Assembly: GCA_029932195.1 (NCBI GenBank)
Contig: JAOZQN010000001.1
Coordinates: 10,595 to 54,734, forward strand
DNA from: Bacteroidales bacterium
Lineage (GTDB): Bacteria; Bacteroidota; Bacteroidia; Bacteroidales; JAOZQN01
Direction of reading: 5' to 3'
Length of the DNA stretch: 44,140 bases
Every line of letters begins with the position of its first letter. Position 1 is the stretch's first letter. The notes under the pieces are model-generated. The model was not told the origin of the DNA, did not search any database, and saw only the letters and a program-made list of their open reading frames with translations. Position numbers and translations under genes: made by a program. Positions 34,844 to 44,140 of the stretch are shown here, piece after piece.

Positions 34844-37081
34844 ATGAAAAAATTTCTGAAAACAACATTAGTAATTGTAATCCTTGCTGCAATATCTGTA
34901 GGTGGATATTATATTTATAAAACATTTTTCCAAAGTAAAGGAAGCATGGACGCATTTGCTGCAGTGCCAGAAGATGCAATTTTTATTGTGGAAACCACCG
35001 ATTTAATGAAGGCGTGGACAGATATTAGCGAAAGTGATTTATGGAAATATTTAATGCAAACTTCTTATTTTGCAGATGTAAATACGGATATTGAAGGTAT
35101 AGATAAATATCTTAAATCCAACAAAATAGCAAGTGCTTTGATGCACAATCGTAAACTCATAATGTCGGCACACATGATTTCGGCTGTTGGCTGGGATTTT
35201 CTTTTCACAATAGACCTGAAAGATGCAGCAGGAACAGTTGGTTCTTTGGAGGCTGCAATGGGTTTTATTGATGGCTACACTGTTGATAAAAAACAATATA
35301 AGGCAAAATATGACAAAAAAGATTTTGAGATTATCCAGCTCACAAATGAGGAGGATAAAGACGATATAATATTCTTGTCATTTGTTGATAATGTGATACT
35401 TGTGAGTTTTAATGGAGTAATTATAGAACGAGCAATTAATCAACGAAATGATAATCATTGGGATAAAAATGTTAAATTTCAGGAAGTTATGTCGGAGCTT
35501 GGTCCACGAAAATTATTTAAAATTTATTTTAACTTTTCACTTTTAGATAGTTTTTCAAAAAGTTTTCTTACCGAAGAGGACGAAACCATGAAAATGATGT
35601 CAAAATCGCTATCTTTTGCAATATTTGACCTCAATTTAAAAGGCACAAAATTAAATTTTGAAGGACTTGCAAATATTGACAGTGTAGCCTCTTATGTTAA
35701 AGCACTTGGCAGTGTAGAGCCAGGAAAAATTCGTGCTTATGAAATTCTATCAGACCAAACAGCGGCTTACGTATCAATTTGTTTTTCCAGTTTTAACGTA
35801 TTCCATAATAAGCTGTTAGACCAATACAGGAGTGATAGCCCCGAAGACGTGGAGGAAATTGAAGGCTATATTTCTAAAATGAACAAATTGTTAAATATTG
35901 ATATTGATAAAGATTTATTTGGTTGGATTGGACAAGAAATTGCCTTGTTCAAAATAAGACCAATGTCGTCGGAATCTCGTGAGGAAGACGTAGTTATTGC
36001 CATAAATGCTACTGATATTGACAATGCAAAAGCTGGTTTAGACCACATCACACGTCAAGTGCGTCGCAGAACGGGAGTAAAATTTGACGAAATTGATTAT
36101 AAAAATTTCCAAATAAATCATCTTGCAGAAAAAGGACTTATCAACATTATTCTTGGCAAATTAATGAAAGATATTGACAAACCGTATTTTACTTATATTG
36201 AGGATTATGTGATTTTTAGCAATTCGCTCGGAACAATTATGCAAGTTATTGATGATTATATTGCTGGAAAAACTTTATCGCATAACAAAGAATTTCAAAG
36301 TTTTGTAGATAATTTTAATCCAAAAGCAAATATTTCTGTTTTTATACAAATGCCAAAAATGTATACGACACTATATTATTATACACCAGAAAAAAAACGT
36401 GCTGCATTTGACGAAAATAAAGAAATGATTTTGAGTTTTGCACGAATTGGTTTTCAGCTTACAAGCGATGGTAAAATGTTCAAAACCAGATTACTTGCCG
36501 AATACGACGAAAATGCTCTTGTAGATGACGAAGTAAGTAAACTTTTGAAGGATACAGATAAAGATTTATTTAACGAAGAGCTTGATTCTATGAGTTTTAA
36601 AGCAGCAATTCCAATTGGATATTTAGAAACAGACGGGAAATATAAAGAATATTTTGACGAAGACAGCACAGAAGTAAAACTTGAAGGTTCTATTGTAGAT
36701 AATCAGATAAATGGCTTATGGAGAACTTTTTATAAAAATGGAAATCTTCGTAGTTCTGTAAATTACAAAGACGGCAAAGTGGAAGGAATAGCTTATTTTT
36801 ATTACAACGATAAAGTAAATTCTAAAAAAGCAGAAGTTACTTACGAAAACGACCAAATAATTGACTTTTATTTAGAGTTTTATGATAATGGTGCTCAAAA
36901 ATCAAAAATTGAATATGAAAATGGAGAAATGCACGGAGACGCAGAATTTTATTACCGAACAGGCAGACTAAAAATCGCAGGAAAATATAAAAAAGGTAAA
37001 AAAGATGGCAAATGGAAATATCATAACGAGGCAGGTGAAGTGATAAAAAAAGAAAAATATAATAAAGGTGAGTTGAAATAA
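34844..37081 (+). CDS. DUF3352-like membrane-anchored protein with C-terminal MORN/YwqK-like repeats
   Basis: N-terminal TM; 'SMDAFAAVPEDAIFIVETTDLMKAWTDISESDLWKYL'; C-terminal 'INGLWRTFYKNGNLRSSVNYKDGKVEGIAYFYYND..YENGEMHGDAEFYYRTGRLKIAGKYKKGKKDGKWKYHNEAGEVIKKEKY'. Start at ATG 34844 preferred over 34766. Confidence 0.8.
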   Translation: MKKFLKTTLVIVILAAISVGGYYIYKTFFQSKGSMDAFAAVPEDAIFIVETTDLMKAWTDISESDLWKYLMQTSYFADVNTDIEGIDKYLKSNKIASALMHNRKLIMSAHMISAVGWDFLFTIDLKDAAGTVGSLEAAMGFIDGYTVDKKQYKAKYDKKDFEIIQLTNEEDKDDIIFLSFVDNVILVSFNGVIIERAINQRNDNHWDKNVKFQEVMSELGPRKLFKIYFNFSLLDSFSKSFLTEEDETMKMMSKSLSFAIFDLNLKGTKLNFEGLANIDSVASYVKALGSVEPGKIRAYEILSDQTAAYVSICFSSFNVFHNKLLDQYRSDSPEDVEEIEGYISKMNKLLNIDIDKDLFGWIGQEIALFKIRPMSSESREEDVVIAINATDIDNAKAGLDHITRQVRRRTGVKFDEIDYKNFQINHLAEKGLINIILGKLMKDIDKPYFTYIEDYVIFSNSLGTIMQVIDDYIAGKTLSHNKEFQSFVDNFNPKANISVFIQMPKMYTTLYYYTPEKKRAAFDENKEMILSFARIGFQLTSDGKMFKTRLLAEYDENALVDDEVSKLLKDTDKDLFNEELDSMSFKAAIPIGYLETDGKYKEYFDEDSTEVKLEGSIVDNQINGLWRTFYKNGNLRSSVNYKDGKVEGIAYFYYNDKVNSKKAEVTYENDQIIDFYLEFYDNGAQKSKIEYENGEMHGDAEFYYRTGRLKIAGKYKKGKKDGKWKYHNEAGEVIKKEKYNKGELK

Positions 37082-37141
37082 TTTACGATTTAAAATTTAC
37101 GAATTACGATTGGTTTACACCAAAGTAAAAAATAAACTAAA

Positions 37142-39709
37142 ATGGAATTTATATCAGGAGCAAAATATATTAGAGCAGATTTTCATTTACACACAAAATC
37201 AGATACTGAATTTAATTATAAAAGTGAAGAAAATGATTTTGTAAAAAACTATGTTCAAAAATTAATAGAGGAAAATATTCAACTTGCGGTTATTACAAAT
37301 CACAATAAATTTGATTTAAAACAATACGATGGCTTAAGAAAAAAAGCAAAGAAAAAAGGCATTTTTCTTTTACCTGGAATTGAATTAAATATAAACGAAG
37401 GAAAAACAGGTTTACATACACTGATTGTGTTTGACAATAAAAAGTGGTTAGTTGGCAACGAGGATTTTATAAATGATTTTATTACAAAAACAGCTCCAAC
37501 AGATAATCATGATTTTAAATATAAAAACGGACTTTCTCAACATAGTTTAATTCAAACTATTGAACTTCTAAATACATTTAAAAAAAAATATTTTATTGTA
37601 TTAGCACATGTTTCGTCTGATAATGGATTATTAAAAGAAGTGAATGGGAAAAAAATTGAACAGCTTGGAAAAGATCCTATTTTCAGGAAAAATGTTCTTG
37701 GATTTCAGGCAGTTAAAAATGGAGATTTTGATAATTTAAAACTATGGCTTAAAAAAAAGCTTCCTGCTTTTGTTGAAGGTTCTGACCCTAAAAGTATTGA
37801 ACAAATAGGAAAAGGAAAGAAATGCTACCTAAAATTAAGCGATTTGAATTTTGATGCTGTTAAATTTGCTTTGCAATATCACGAGAGTAGAGTTGTCCGA
37901 GAAATTCCAAAACAACAAAACGCTTATATTAAATCGGTTGAGTATGTTGGAGGCAAACTTGATGGTAAAATAATCCACCTAAGTCCATCAATGAATAATA
38001 TTATTGGGATACGAGGAAGTGGAAAATCATCAATTTTGGAAACTATACGGTATGCTTTGAATATTAACTTAGATAAGAAAATTACTGCAGACGAGAATTA
38101 TAAAAATTCAATTATAAATAAAACTCTTGGAGGAGGTGGCAAAATTTTACTTAAAATACAAAATAATAATAATATTTATAATATTGAAAAAGGAACAACT
38201 GGAATAGCAAGATGCATTGAAAAACCCGACTTAAATATAAAATCATTAATAAAAAGTTTTTATTTTGGACAAAAAGACTTATCAAGAATAGGTGAGACAA
38301 AACAAAGTAATAAAGAATTTATATATCGTATAATTGGGAAAATTGATAATGATCAAAAACTAAAATCTGATGAGATTTCAAATAAAATAAGAGCGTTATT
38401 ATCAAAAATTATTCAAATTGAAAAAAAGATAGAAATAATACCAGATATAAAAACTCAAATTGCTGATTTAAAACAAGATATTGAAAATATAGAAAAATTT
38501 GGACTTAAAGAAAAATTAGAAAAAGAAATAAATTTTAGTCAAGATATAAATAAAATAAAATATATAAAAAAAGAAATTAAAATAACAATTAATAATTTTG
38601 AAGAGTTCTTAGATAATCAAAATGAAGATTATAATTATTTAAAAGCCTATAAATCAAAAGAAAATAAACCTTTTTTTAACGAAATTTTCACAATACTTGA
38701 TAATATTTCTATTATTCAAAATTCATTTAAAGAAAAAAAGTTAGAAATAGAAAATAAATTTTCAAAAGTAGAAAGTATAGAAAATAAATTATTGGAATTA
38801 ATCGAAAAACTAAACGAGGTATTTGCAAAAAGTCAAAGAGAAAGTAGTATTTCTGCAGAAGATATTAAAAATTATCAAGAATTTCAGACTAAATTGTCTA
38901 ATAAAAAACTTCTCCTAACAGAATTGGAAAAACTAATTCCTAAAAAAAAGTTATTAAGAAAAGAATTAAAGACAAAACTAAACGAGGTTAAAGAAAGCTG
39001 GCAAGAAGAATTTAATATTATAAAATCAAAAATAGATACAGTAAATTCAAAACAAAAAAAACTAAAAATAATTATTAAATTTAAACAAAATAAAAGAGCA
39101 ATAGAAGATTTTATTTTTAATTTTTCACATAATATAAGGAGAGAAAATATAAAAATGTTGATAAAAAACAATAATGATTTAATTGATTTATTTGAAAAAT
39201 TTGAAAATAAATCTGATTTAAAAATCAATCAAATTGATGATATAAAAAATCAATTTTATAAAAACTTACCTAATTTCCTTACTTTCCGAGTTCCAGATAC
39301 TTTTGAAATAGAATACAATAGAAAACCTTTAAAAAATCATTCTCTTGGGCAACGAGCATCTGCATTAATTGTTTTTTTATTTTCGTTACGTAACAACGAT
39401 TTAATTTTAATTGACCAACCAGAAGATGACTTAGACAGTCAAACTGTTTATAATGAAGTAATTACATTAATTAAAAACATGAAAAGCTCAACACAATTTA
39501 TTTTTGCGACACACAACCCTAATATTCCTGTATTGGGCGATTGTGAGCAAGTTTTAGCTTGCGATTATGACAATAAAAACGAAAAAATTAATATTAATTC
39601 AGGTGGTATTGATAAAAAAATAATACAACAAAAAATTATAAATATCATGGAAGGTGGTGAACAAGCTTTTGATGAACGAAAAAATAAATACACACAATGG
39701 AATCATTAG
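37142..39709 (+). CDS. PHP-domain phosphoesterase fused to SMC/ABC-type ATPase (TrlF/Ppl-like)
   Basis: PHP: 'ADFHLHTKSD', 'AVITNHN', 'LLPGIELN', 'VLAHVS', 'FVEGSDPKS'. ATPase: Walker A 'GIRGSGKSSILETIRYAL', long coiled coil, signature 'HSLGQRASALIVFL', Walker B 'DLILIDQPEDDLD', H-loop 'FIFATHNPNIPVLGD'. Confidence 0.9.
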   Translation: MEFISGAKYIRADFHLHTKSDTEFNYKSEENDFVKNYVQKLIEENIQLAVITNHNKFDLKQYDGLRKKAKKKGIFLLPGIELNINEGKTGLHTLIVFDNKKWLVGNEDFINDFITKTAPTDNHDFKYKNGLSQHSLIQTIELLNTFKKKYFIVLAHVSSDNGLLKEVNGKKIEQLGKDPIFRKNVLGFQAVKNGDFDNLKLWLKKKLPAFVEGSDPKSIEQIGKGKKCYLKLSDLNFDAVKFALQYHESRVVREIPKQQNAYIKSVEYVGGKLDGKIIHLSPSMNNIIGIRGSGKSSILETIRYALNINLDKKITADENYKNSIINKTLGGGGKILLKIQNNNNIYNIEKGTTGIARCIEKPDLNIKSLIKSFYFGQKDLSRIGETKQSNKEFIYRIIGKIDNDQKLKSDEISNKIRALLSKIIQIEKKIEIIPDIKTQIADLKQDIENIEKFGLKEKLEKEINFSQDINKIKYIKKEIKITINNFEEFLDNQNEDYNYLKAYKSKENKPFFNEIFTILDNISIIQNSFKEKKLEIENKFSKVESIENKLLELIEKLNEVFAKSQRESSISAEDIKNYQEFQTKLSNKKLLLTELEKLIPKKKLLRKELKTKLNEVKESWQEEFNIIKSKIDTVNSKQKKLKIIIKFKQNKRAIEDFIFNFSHNIRRENIKMLIKNNNDLIDLFEKFENKSDLKINQIDDIKNQFYKNLPNFLTFRVPDTFEIEYNRKPLKNHSLGQRASALIVFLFSLRNNDLILIDQPEDDLDSQTVYNEVITLIKNMKSSTQFIFATHNPNIPVLGDCEQVLACDYDNKNEKININSGGIDKKIIQQKIINIMEGGEQAFDERKNKYTQWNH

Positions 39710-40929
39710 AATTATTAGAAATAATACAAAAAGGTGAAAATAGTTATGTTCAATTTAAAAGAAGAGTAAAAGATGCTCATTCTATTTCTCAAGAAATGTC
39801 GGCATTTGCAAATTACAAAGGAGGAACAATTATTATTGGAGTGGAGGATAAAACAGGAGAATTAAATGGTTTGACTTTTGCCGAAATAAATGAAAATAAT
39901 AAAACTCTGTCAAATGCGGCAAGTGATAATGTAAAACCAAGTTTATTTATTCATACAGAACAAGTTACAATAAATAATCATACACTTATTGTTGCAAAAA
40001 TACCAGAAGGAATAAATAAACCTTACAAAGACAAAAAAGGAGCTATTTGGTTAAAAAATGGCTCAGACAAAAGACGAGTTACTTCTAATGAGGAACTTGC
40101 AAGATTATTACAAGACAGTAAAAATATTTATGCCGATGAGCAAATAATTATAAATTCTTCTATAAATGATATAGACTATCATAATGTAAAATATTTTATT
40201 TTACAATCTAACCGAAATGATTTTGAAGATATTATAAATAAAATTGAAACTGAAATAACTCCATACAGTTTAAAAAAACACGAACTTGACAATTTTTTAG
40301 AACGAATAAAATTTAATCAACCAATTGTAAAATTGCTTAATAATTTACGAATTTTAGCAAATAATGAATTTACTTTAGCCGGTTTATTATTATTTTCGGA
40401 TAAAACACAATACTATCGTCCTATGTTTACCATAGATTGTGTTACTTTTCCTGAAAATACAACATCTGTAAATACATATTCCGATACAGAAAATCTCACT
40501 GGAAATTATTATGATATTTTTGAAGCAACAATGAATTTTGTAAAAAGAAACCTCAAAAAAATCCCTTCAAATAAAGGTTTTAATAGTAATGCAAAAACTG
40601 AAATTCCCCTTGAAGTATTTGAAGAACTTATTATTAATGCCCTTATTCATCGAAATTATTTTATCAATTCAACAATTAAAATTTTCATATTTCCAAATAG
40701 AATAGAAATAATAAGTCCAGGAGTTTTGCCAAATTCTTTAACTATAGAAAATATTTTAAGTGGCATTGCAATACAAAGAAATCCTAATTTACATTCATTA
40801 GCAAAATATATACTACCATACAAAGGATATGGAAGTGGTATTAAAAGAGCTATAAATTTATATCCCGAGATTGAATTTGAAAATAATTTATCAAAAGAAC
40901 AATTTGTTGCAACAATAAAGCGAAGATAA
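39697..40929 (+). CDS. AlbA_2/Schlafen-like DNA/RNA-binding protein with HATPase_c_4-type C-terminus
   Basis: 'GENSYVQFKRRVKDAHSISQEMSAFANYKGGTIIIGVEDKTGELNGLTF'; 'IPEGINKPYKDKKGAIWLKNGSDKRRVTSNEELARLLQ'; 'PLEVFEELIINALIHRNYFINSTIKIFIFPNRIEIISPGVLPN'. Overlaps the upstream ORF by 13 nt. Confidence 0.9.
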   Translation: MESLELLEIIQKGENSYVQFKRRVKDAHSISQEMSAFANYKGGTIIIGVEDKTGELNGLTFAEINENNKTLSNAASDNVKPSLFIHTEQVTINNHTLIVAKIPEGINKPYKDKKGAIWLKNGSDKRRVTSNEELARLLQDSKNIYADEQIIINSSINDIDYHNVKYFILQSNRNDFEDIINKIETEITPYSLKKHELDNFLERIKFNQPIVKLLNNLRILANNEFTLAGLLLFSDKTQYYRPMFTIDCVTFPENTTSVNTYSDTENLTGNYYDIFEATMNFVKRNLKKIPSNKGFNSNAKTEIPLEVFEELIINALIHRNYFINSTIKIFIFPNRIEIISPGVLPNSLTIENILSGIAIQRNPNLHSLAKYILPYKGYGSGIKRAINLYPEIEFENNLSKEQFVATIKRR

Positions 40930-41014
40930 AATAAACATCTTGTTACTTATTCAAAACTTTACTTAATATAAATATTCATTTTACTCTTAATCAAATACTT
41001 AAACCCAAATTTTT

Positions 41015-43894
41015 ATGAATTACAAATCAAATTTTATTACACTATTAATTGTATTTATTAGTGTAATTTCGTTGAATGCTCAAAAATATGTAAATTTTGA
41101 GAGCTATAAGTTAGATAACGGTCTGACTGTTATTTTGAGTGAAGACCACAGTCGCCAAAAAGTTTTTGGAGTGGTGGCAGTTAAAGCAGGAGGAAAAGAT
41201 GATCCAGCAGATGCTACTGGAATGGCTCATTATCAAGAGCATATACTTTTTAAGGGAACAGAAGAACTTGGCACAACAGACTGGGAGGCAGAAAAAGTGC
41301 ATATAGATAAAATTTTTGAACTCTACGACAAACTTGGCAAAACTACCGACGAAATAGAGCGTAAAGAAATTCAAGATGAGATAAATAAAGAATCATTGGA
41401 GGCAAATAAATATGCTATTCCAAATGAATTGAGCAATGTAATAAAGGATATGGGTGGCACAATGCTAAATGCAGGAACTGGAACAGACCAAACAGTTTTT
41501 TATAATGCCTTTCCTCCCAACGAGATAGAGCGTTGGTTGGAGCTTTATAGCCACCGATTTATAAATCCCGTTTTTAGAGGATTTCAAGCAGAATTAGAGG
41601 TTGTTTATGAAGAAAAAAATCTTTATGATGACATGTTTCAGACCAAAATGCTTGATGCTTTTAATTCTAATTTTTATAAAAATCACCCTTATGGACAACA
41701 AACCATAATTGGAACAGCCGAAGACCTTAAAAATCCGTCGCTTACAAAAATGCGTGATTTTTTTAATACTTGGTATGTGGCTAATAATATGGCACTTATA
41801 ATAGTTGGCGATTTTGATATTGAAAAAATAAAACCAATTATTGCCGAAAAATTTGGAAAACTAAAATCGGGTGAAATCCCTGAGCGTAAGGTTTATGAAG
41901 AAAAACCTTTTGAAGGACGTGAATTTTTTGAGCAAAAATTAAGCCCAATAAAACTTGCAATTCTCGGATTTAGAACCGTTCCTGCAGGGCACCCCGACGA
42001 ACTTGCATTAAACATAGCAAATGAAATTCTATCAAACGGCAATCAAACAGGTTTATTAGACGAGTTATCTCTTGATAATGAACTACTTGCTGCATTTTCT
42101 TTTTCTATGACACAAAACGACCATGGCTCTACAATATTTTTTGTTATTCCAAAACTTGTTGGGCAAAAATTGGAAACAGCCGAAAATCTGGTTATCAATA
42201 AAATTGAGATGCTAAAAAAAGGCGAATTTTCTGATGAGATTTTTGAAGCTATAAAACAAAATTCTTACAAAAATTTTCTTCTTGGTCTTGAAGATTTAGA
42301 AATAAAAGCTCTTACTTTTTCGTATATTTTTTCCAGAGGGCAAAAAATTAATGATTATTTGAGTAAACCAGAAAAAATACAACAACTTACAAAACAGGAT
42401 ATTATAGACGTAGCAAATAAATATTATGGAGATAATTATCTTGCTTTTTATTCAAAAATGGGATTTCCTAAAACCGAAAAAATTGACAAGCCTGGATATG
42501 AGCCATTAATTACAAATACGAATAAAAAATCGGCTTTTACCAAACGATTTGATAAAATGAAAGTGGAAAAAGCAAATGTTAAATATGTTGATTTTAAGAA
42601 AGATATAACAGAGACTAATCTTGCAAATGGAAATAAACTATATCTGACAAAAAACCCGATTAACGATATTTTTACTTTTGATATAAAAATAGGAATTGGC
42701 AACGCCAAAGAACCAATGCTGGAATATGCCTCACAACTAATGAATTACAGCGGAACGGAGGATAAAGATATTAAAAAACTGAAGGTAGAATTTAGTAAAC
42801 TTGGCACAAGTTATTATATTTTAAGTGGTGATAACTATCTAACAATCAGCCTTACAGGAATTGATAAGAACTTTGAAAAATCTGTTATTTTATTAAATGA
42901 ATTGCTTACAAAACCAAAATTAGACCCCGAAAAACTTGATATTATTACAGAAGGACTGAAGACCGAACGAAAAATGGAAAAATCAGAACCAGCAAGTGTT
43001 GCTGATGCACTTTTTGAATATATGAAATATAAAGAAAAATCTAAATATCTTGATAGACTTAAATTCAAAGAAATCAAAAAATTAGATACAGACGAACTTG
43101 TTAAAACTTTTCAGAATTCATTAGAATACGAAACAAAATTTCATTATGTTGGCACAAAAGATAATAAATCAATCCAAAATATTATTGATAAAAACTTGAC
43201 TTTTACAAGTAAATCAAAAAAATCTGAATCGCCAGTTATTCTTGATATTCAACAATATACAGAGAACACAATTATCTTTGTAAACAAGCCAAAAGCATTG
43301 CAATCTAAGGTTTATTTTATGATAAATGGAGTTGAATATAAAAAAGAACAACTTCCTGAAATTGAGGCTTTTAATCAGTATTTTGGAGGTGGATTTTCAG
43401 GACTTGTTTTGCAAGAAATAAGAGAATACAGGTCAATGGCTTATAGTGCAGCTGCTTGGTATGTTGCTCCTAAAAAAGAAGGTGCTTCTTCAATTTTCTA
43501 CGGATATGTTGGCACTCAGGCAGATAAAACTTTAAATGCTATTGATATTTTTCACGGATTAGTGAGAGAGATGCCAGAAAAACCCGAACGAATGGATATG
43601 ATAAGGCAATATTTAGAGCAATCTGCCCTCACATCAAGTCCTTCTTTTAGAGGATCTTCTGCAAGTATATCTCGCTGGCAAACAGCTGGTTACACACAAG
43701 ACCCAAGAATTGAAAAAGTGGAAAAATACGAAAGTATGACTTTTGAAAATATTACTAATTTCTATTCAAATAACATAAAAGAAAAACCAATGGTTATCGC
43801 AATTGTTGGCGACGAAAAACGTATTGATATGAAAGAATTAGAAAAATATGGAAAAGTTATTGTTGTAAAAGAGAAAAAATTATTTAAGGACTAA
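41015..43894 (+). CDS. M16-family zinc metallopeptidase, two fused repeats
   Basis: Signal peptide; 'LDNGLTVILSEDHSRQKVFGVVAVKAGGKDDPADATGMAHYQEHILFKGTEELG' (HxxEH), 'VVYEEKNLYDD', second M16 half. Confidence 0.94.
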   Translation: MNYKSNFITLLIVFISVISLNAQKYVNFESYKLDNGLTVILSEDHSRQKVFGVVAVKAGGKDDPADATGMAHYQEHILFKGTEELGTTDWEAEKVHIDKIFELYDKLGKTTDEIERKEIQDEINKESLEANKYAIPNELSNVIKDMGGTMLNAGTGTDQTVFYNAFPPNEIERWLELYSHRFINPVFRGFQAELEVVYEEKNLYDDMFQTKMLDAFNSNFYKNHPYGQQTIIGTAEDLKNPSLTKMRDFFNTWYVANNMALIIVGDFDIEKIKPIIAEKFGKLKSGEIPERKVYEEKPFEGREFFEQKLSPIKLAILGFRTVPAGHPDELALNIANEILSNGNQTGLLDELSLDNELLAAFSFSMTQNDHGSTIFFVIPKLVGQKLETAENLVINKIEMLKKGEFSDEIFEAIKQNSYKNFLLGLEDLEIKALTFSYIFSRGQKINDYLSKPEKIQQLTKQDIIDVANKYYGDNYLAFYSKMGFPKTEKIDKPGYEPLITNTNKKSAFTKRFDKMKVEKANVKYVDFKKDITETNLANGNKLYLTKNPINDIFTFDIKIGIGNAKEPMLEYASQLMNYSGTEDKDIKKLKVEFSKLGTSYYILSGDNYLTISLTGIDKNFEKSVILLNELLTKPKLDPEKLDIITEGLKTERKMEKSEPASVADALFEYMKYKEKSKYLDRLKFKEIKKLDTDELVKTFQNSLEYETKFHYVGTKDNKSIQNIIDKNLTFTSKSKKSESPVILDIQQYTENTIIFVNKPKALQSKVYFMINGVEYKKEQLPEIEAFNQYFGGGFSGLVLQEIREYRSMAYSAAAWYVAPKKEGASSIFYGYVGTQADKTLNAIDIFHGLVREMPEKPERMDMIRQYLEQSALTSSPSFRGSSASISRWQTAGYTQDPRIEKVEKYESMTFENITNFYSNNIKEKPMVIAIVGDEKRIDMKELEKYGKVIVVKEKKLFKD

Positions 43895-43955
43895 GAATAA
43901 GTGAAAAATTAAGAATGAAAGATGAAAAACGCTCCCGTTTTTCATCTTTCATTTT

Positions 43956-44084
43956 GGCATTTTTCATATCTACTTTACACTTTCTAAATTTCAATTCATT
44001 AGCGTAGGGTTTAAAACCCTACGCTAATGAATTGAAATTTAGGTTATTATTATATTTTTGAATTTATAAACAAATAAAAAAAGT
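43956..44084 (-). mobile_element. Second copy of the GGCGTTTTTCATAT-type palindromic element, inverted; right boundary uncertain
   Basis: TTTTGGCATTTTTCATATCTACTTTACACTTTCT is nearly the reverse complement of 13798-13834; TTTATAAACAAATAAAAAAAGTG matches the reverse complement of copy 1; central perfect palindrome CTAAATTTCAATTCATTAGCGTAGGGTTT-A-(rc) at 43984-44042 (29-bp arms). Confidence 0.8.
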
Positions 44085-44140
44085 GGGCTCATCACAATTA
44101 TTTACGCACCAAATTTAATTTCATGTTTTACAACAGCAAA

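Noticed and set aside
38884-39228. 114-aa antisense ORF inside the PHP-ATPase gene
   Set aside because: Antisense of an AT-rich coiled-coil segment; no start context or domain.

Overview
AT-rich Bacteroidota chromosomal segment, probably Bacteroidales-like: it carries T9SS PorQ, T9SS C-terminal sorting tails, TTG/ATG starts and many hairpin-rich spacers. Most of it is housekeeping or envelope genes: lpxB, metF, ribBA, nadE, tsaC-like, cysD, porQ, OmpA-like, MBOAT, glycosyltransferase and M16 protease. Accessory content embedded in this: (i) two Roco (LRR-Roc-COR) GTPases with different C-terminal modules, one EAD1-like (18480-20678) and one PD-(D/E)XK nuclease (32082-34742); (ii) an overlapping two-gene cassette, a PHP-phosphoesterase/SMC-like ATPase plus an AlbA_2/Schlafen-like ATP-binding protein (37142-40929), which looks like a candidate defence system; (iii) a cobalamin riboswitch on the minus strand (25940-26150) upstream of a DUF4465 protein with a T9SS tail, a likely B12-binding surface protein; (iv) several families of short non-autonomous palindromic elements. 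The clearest element family has three 142-bp copies, one of which supplies the C-terminus/stop codon of one gene and the stop codon of the convergent gene. No tRNA, rRNA, CRISPR array or transposase gene was recognised. All domain calls are from reading the translations; no database search was run.
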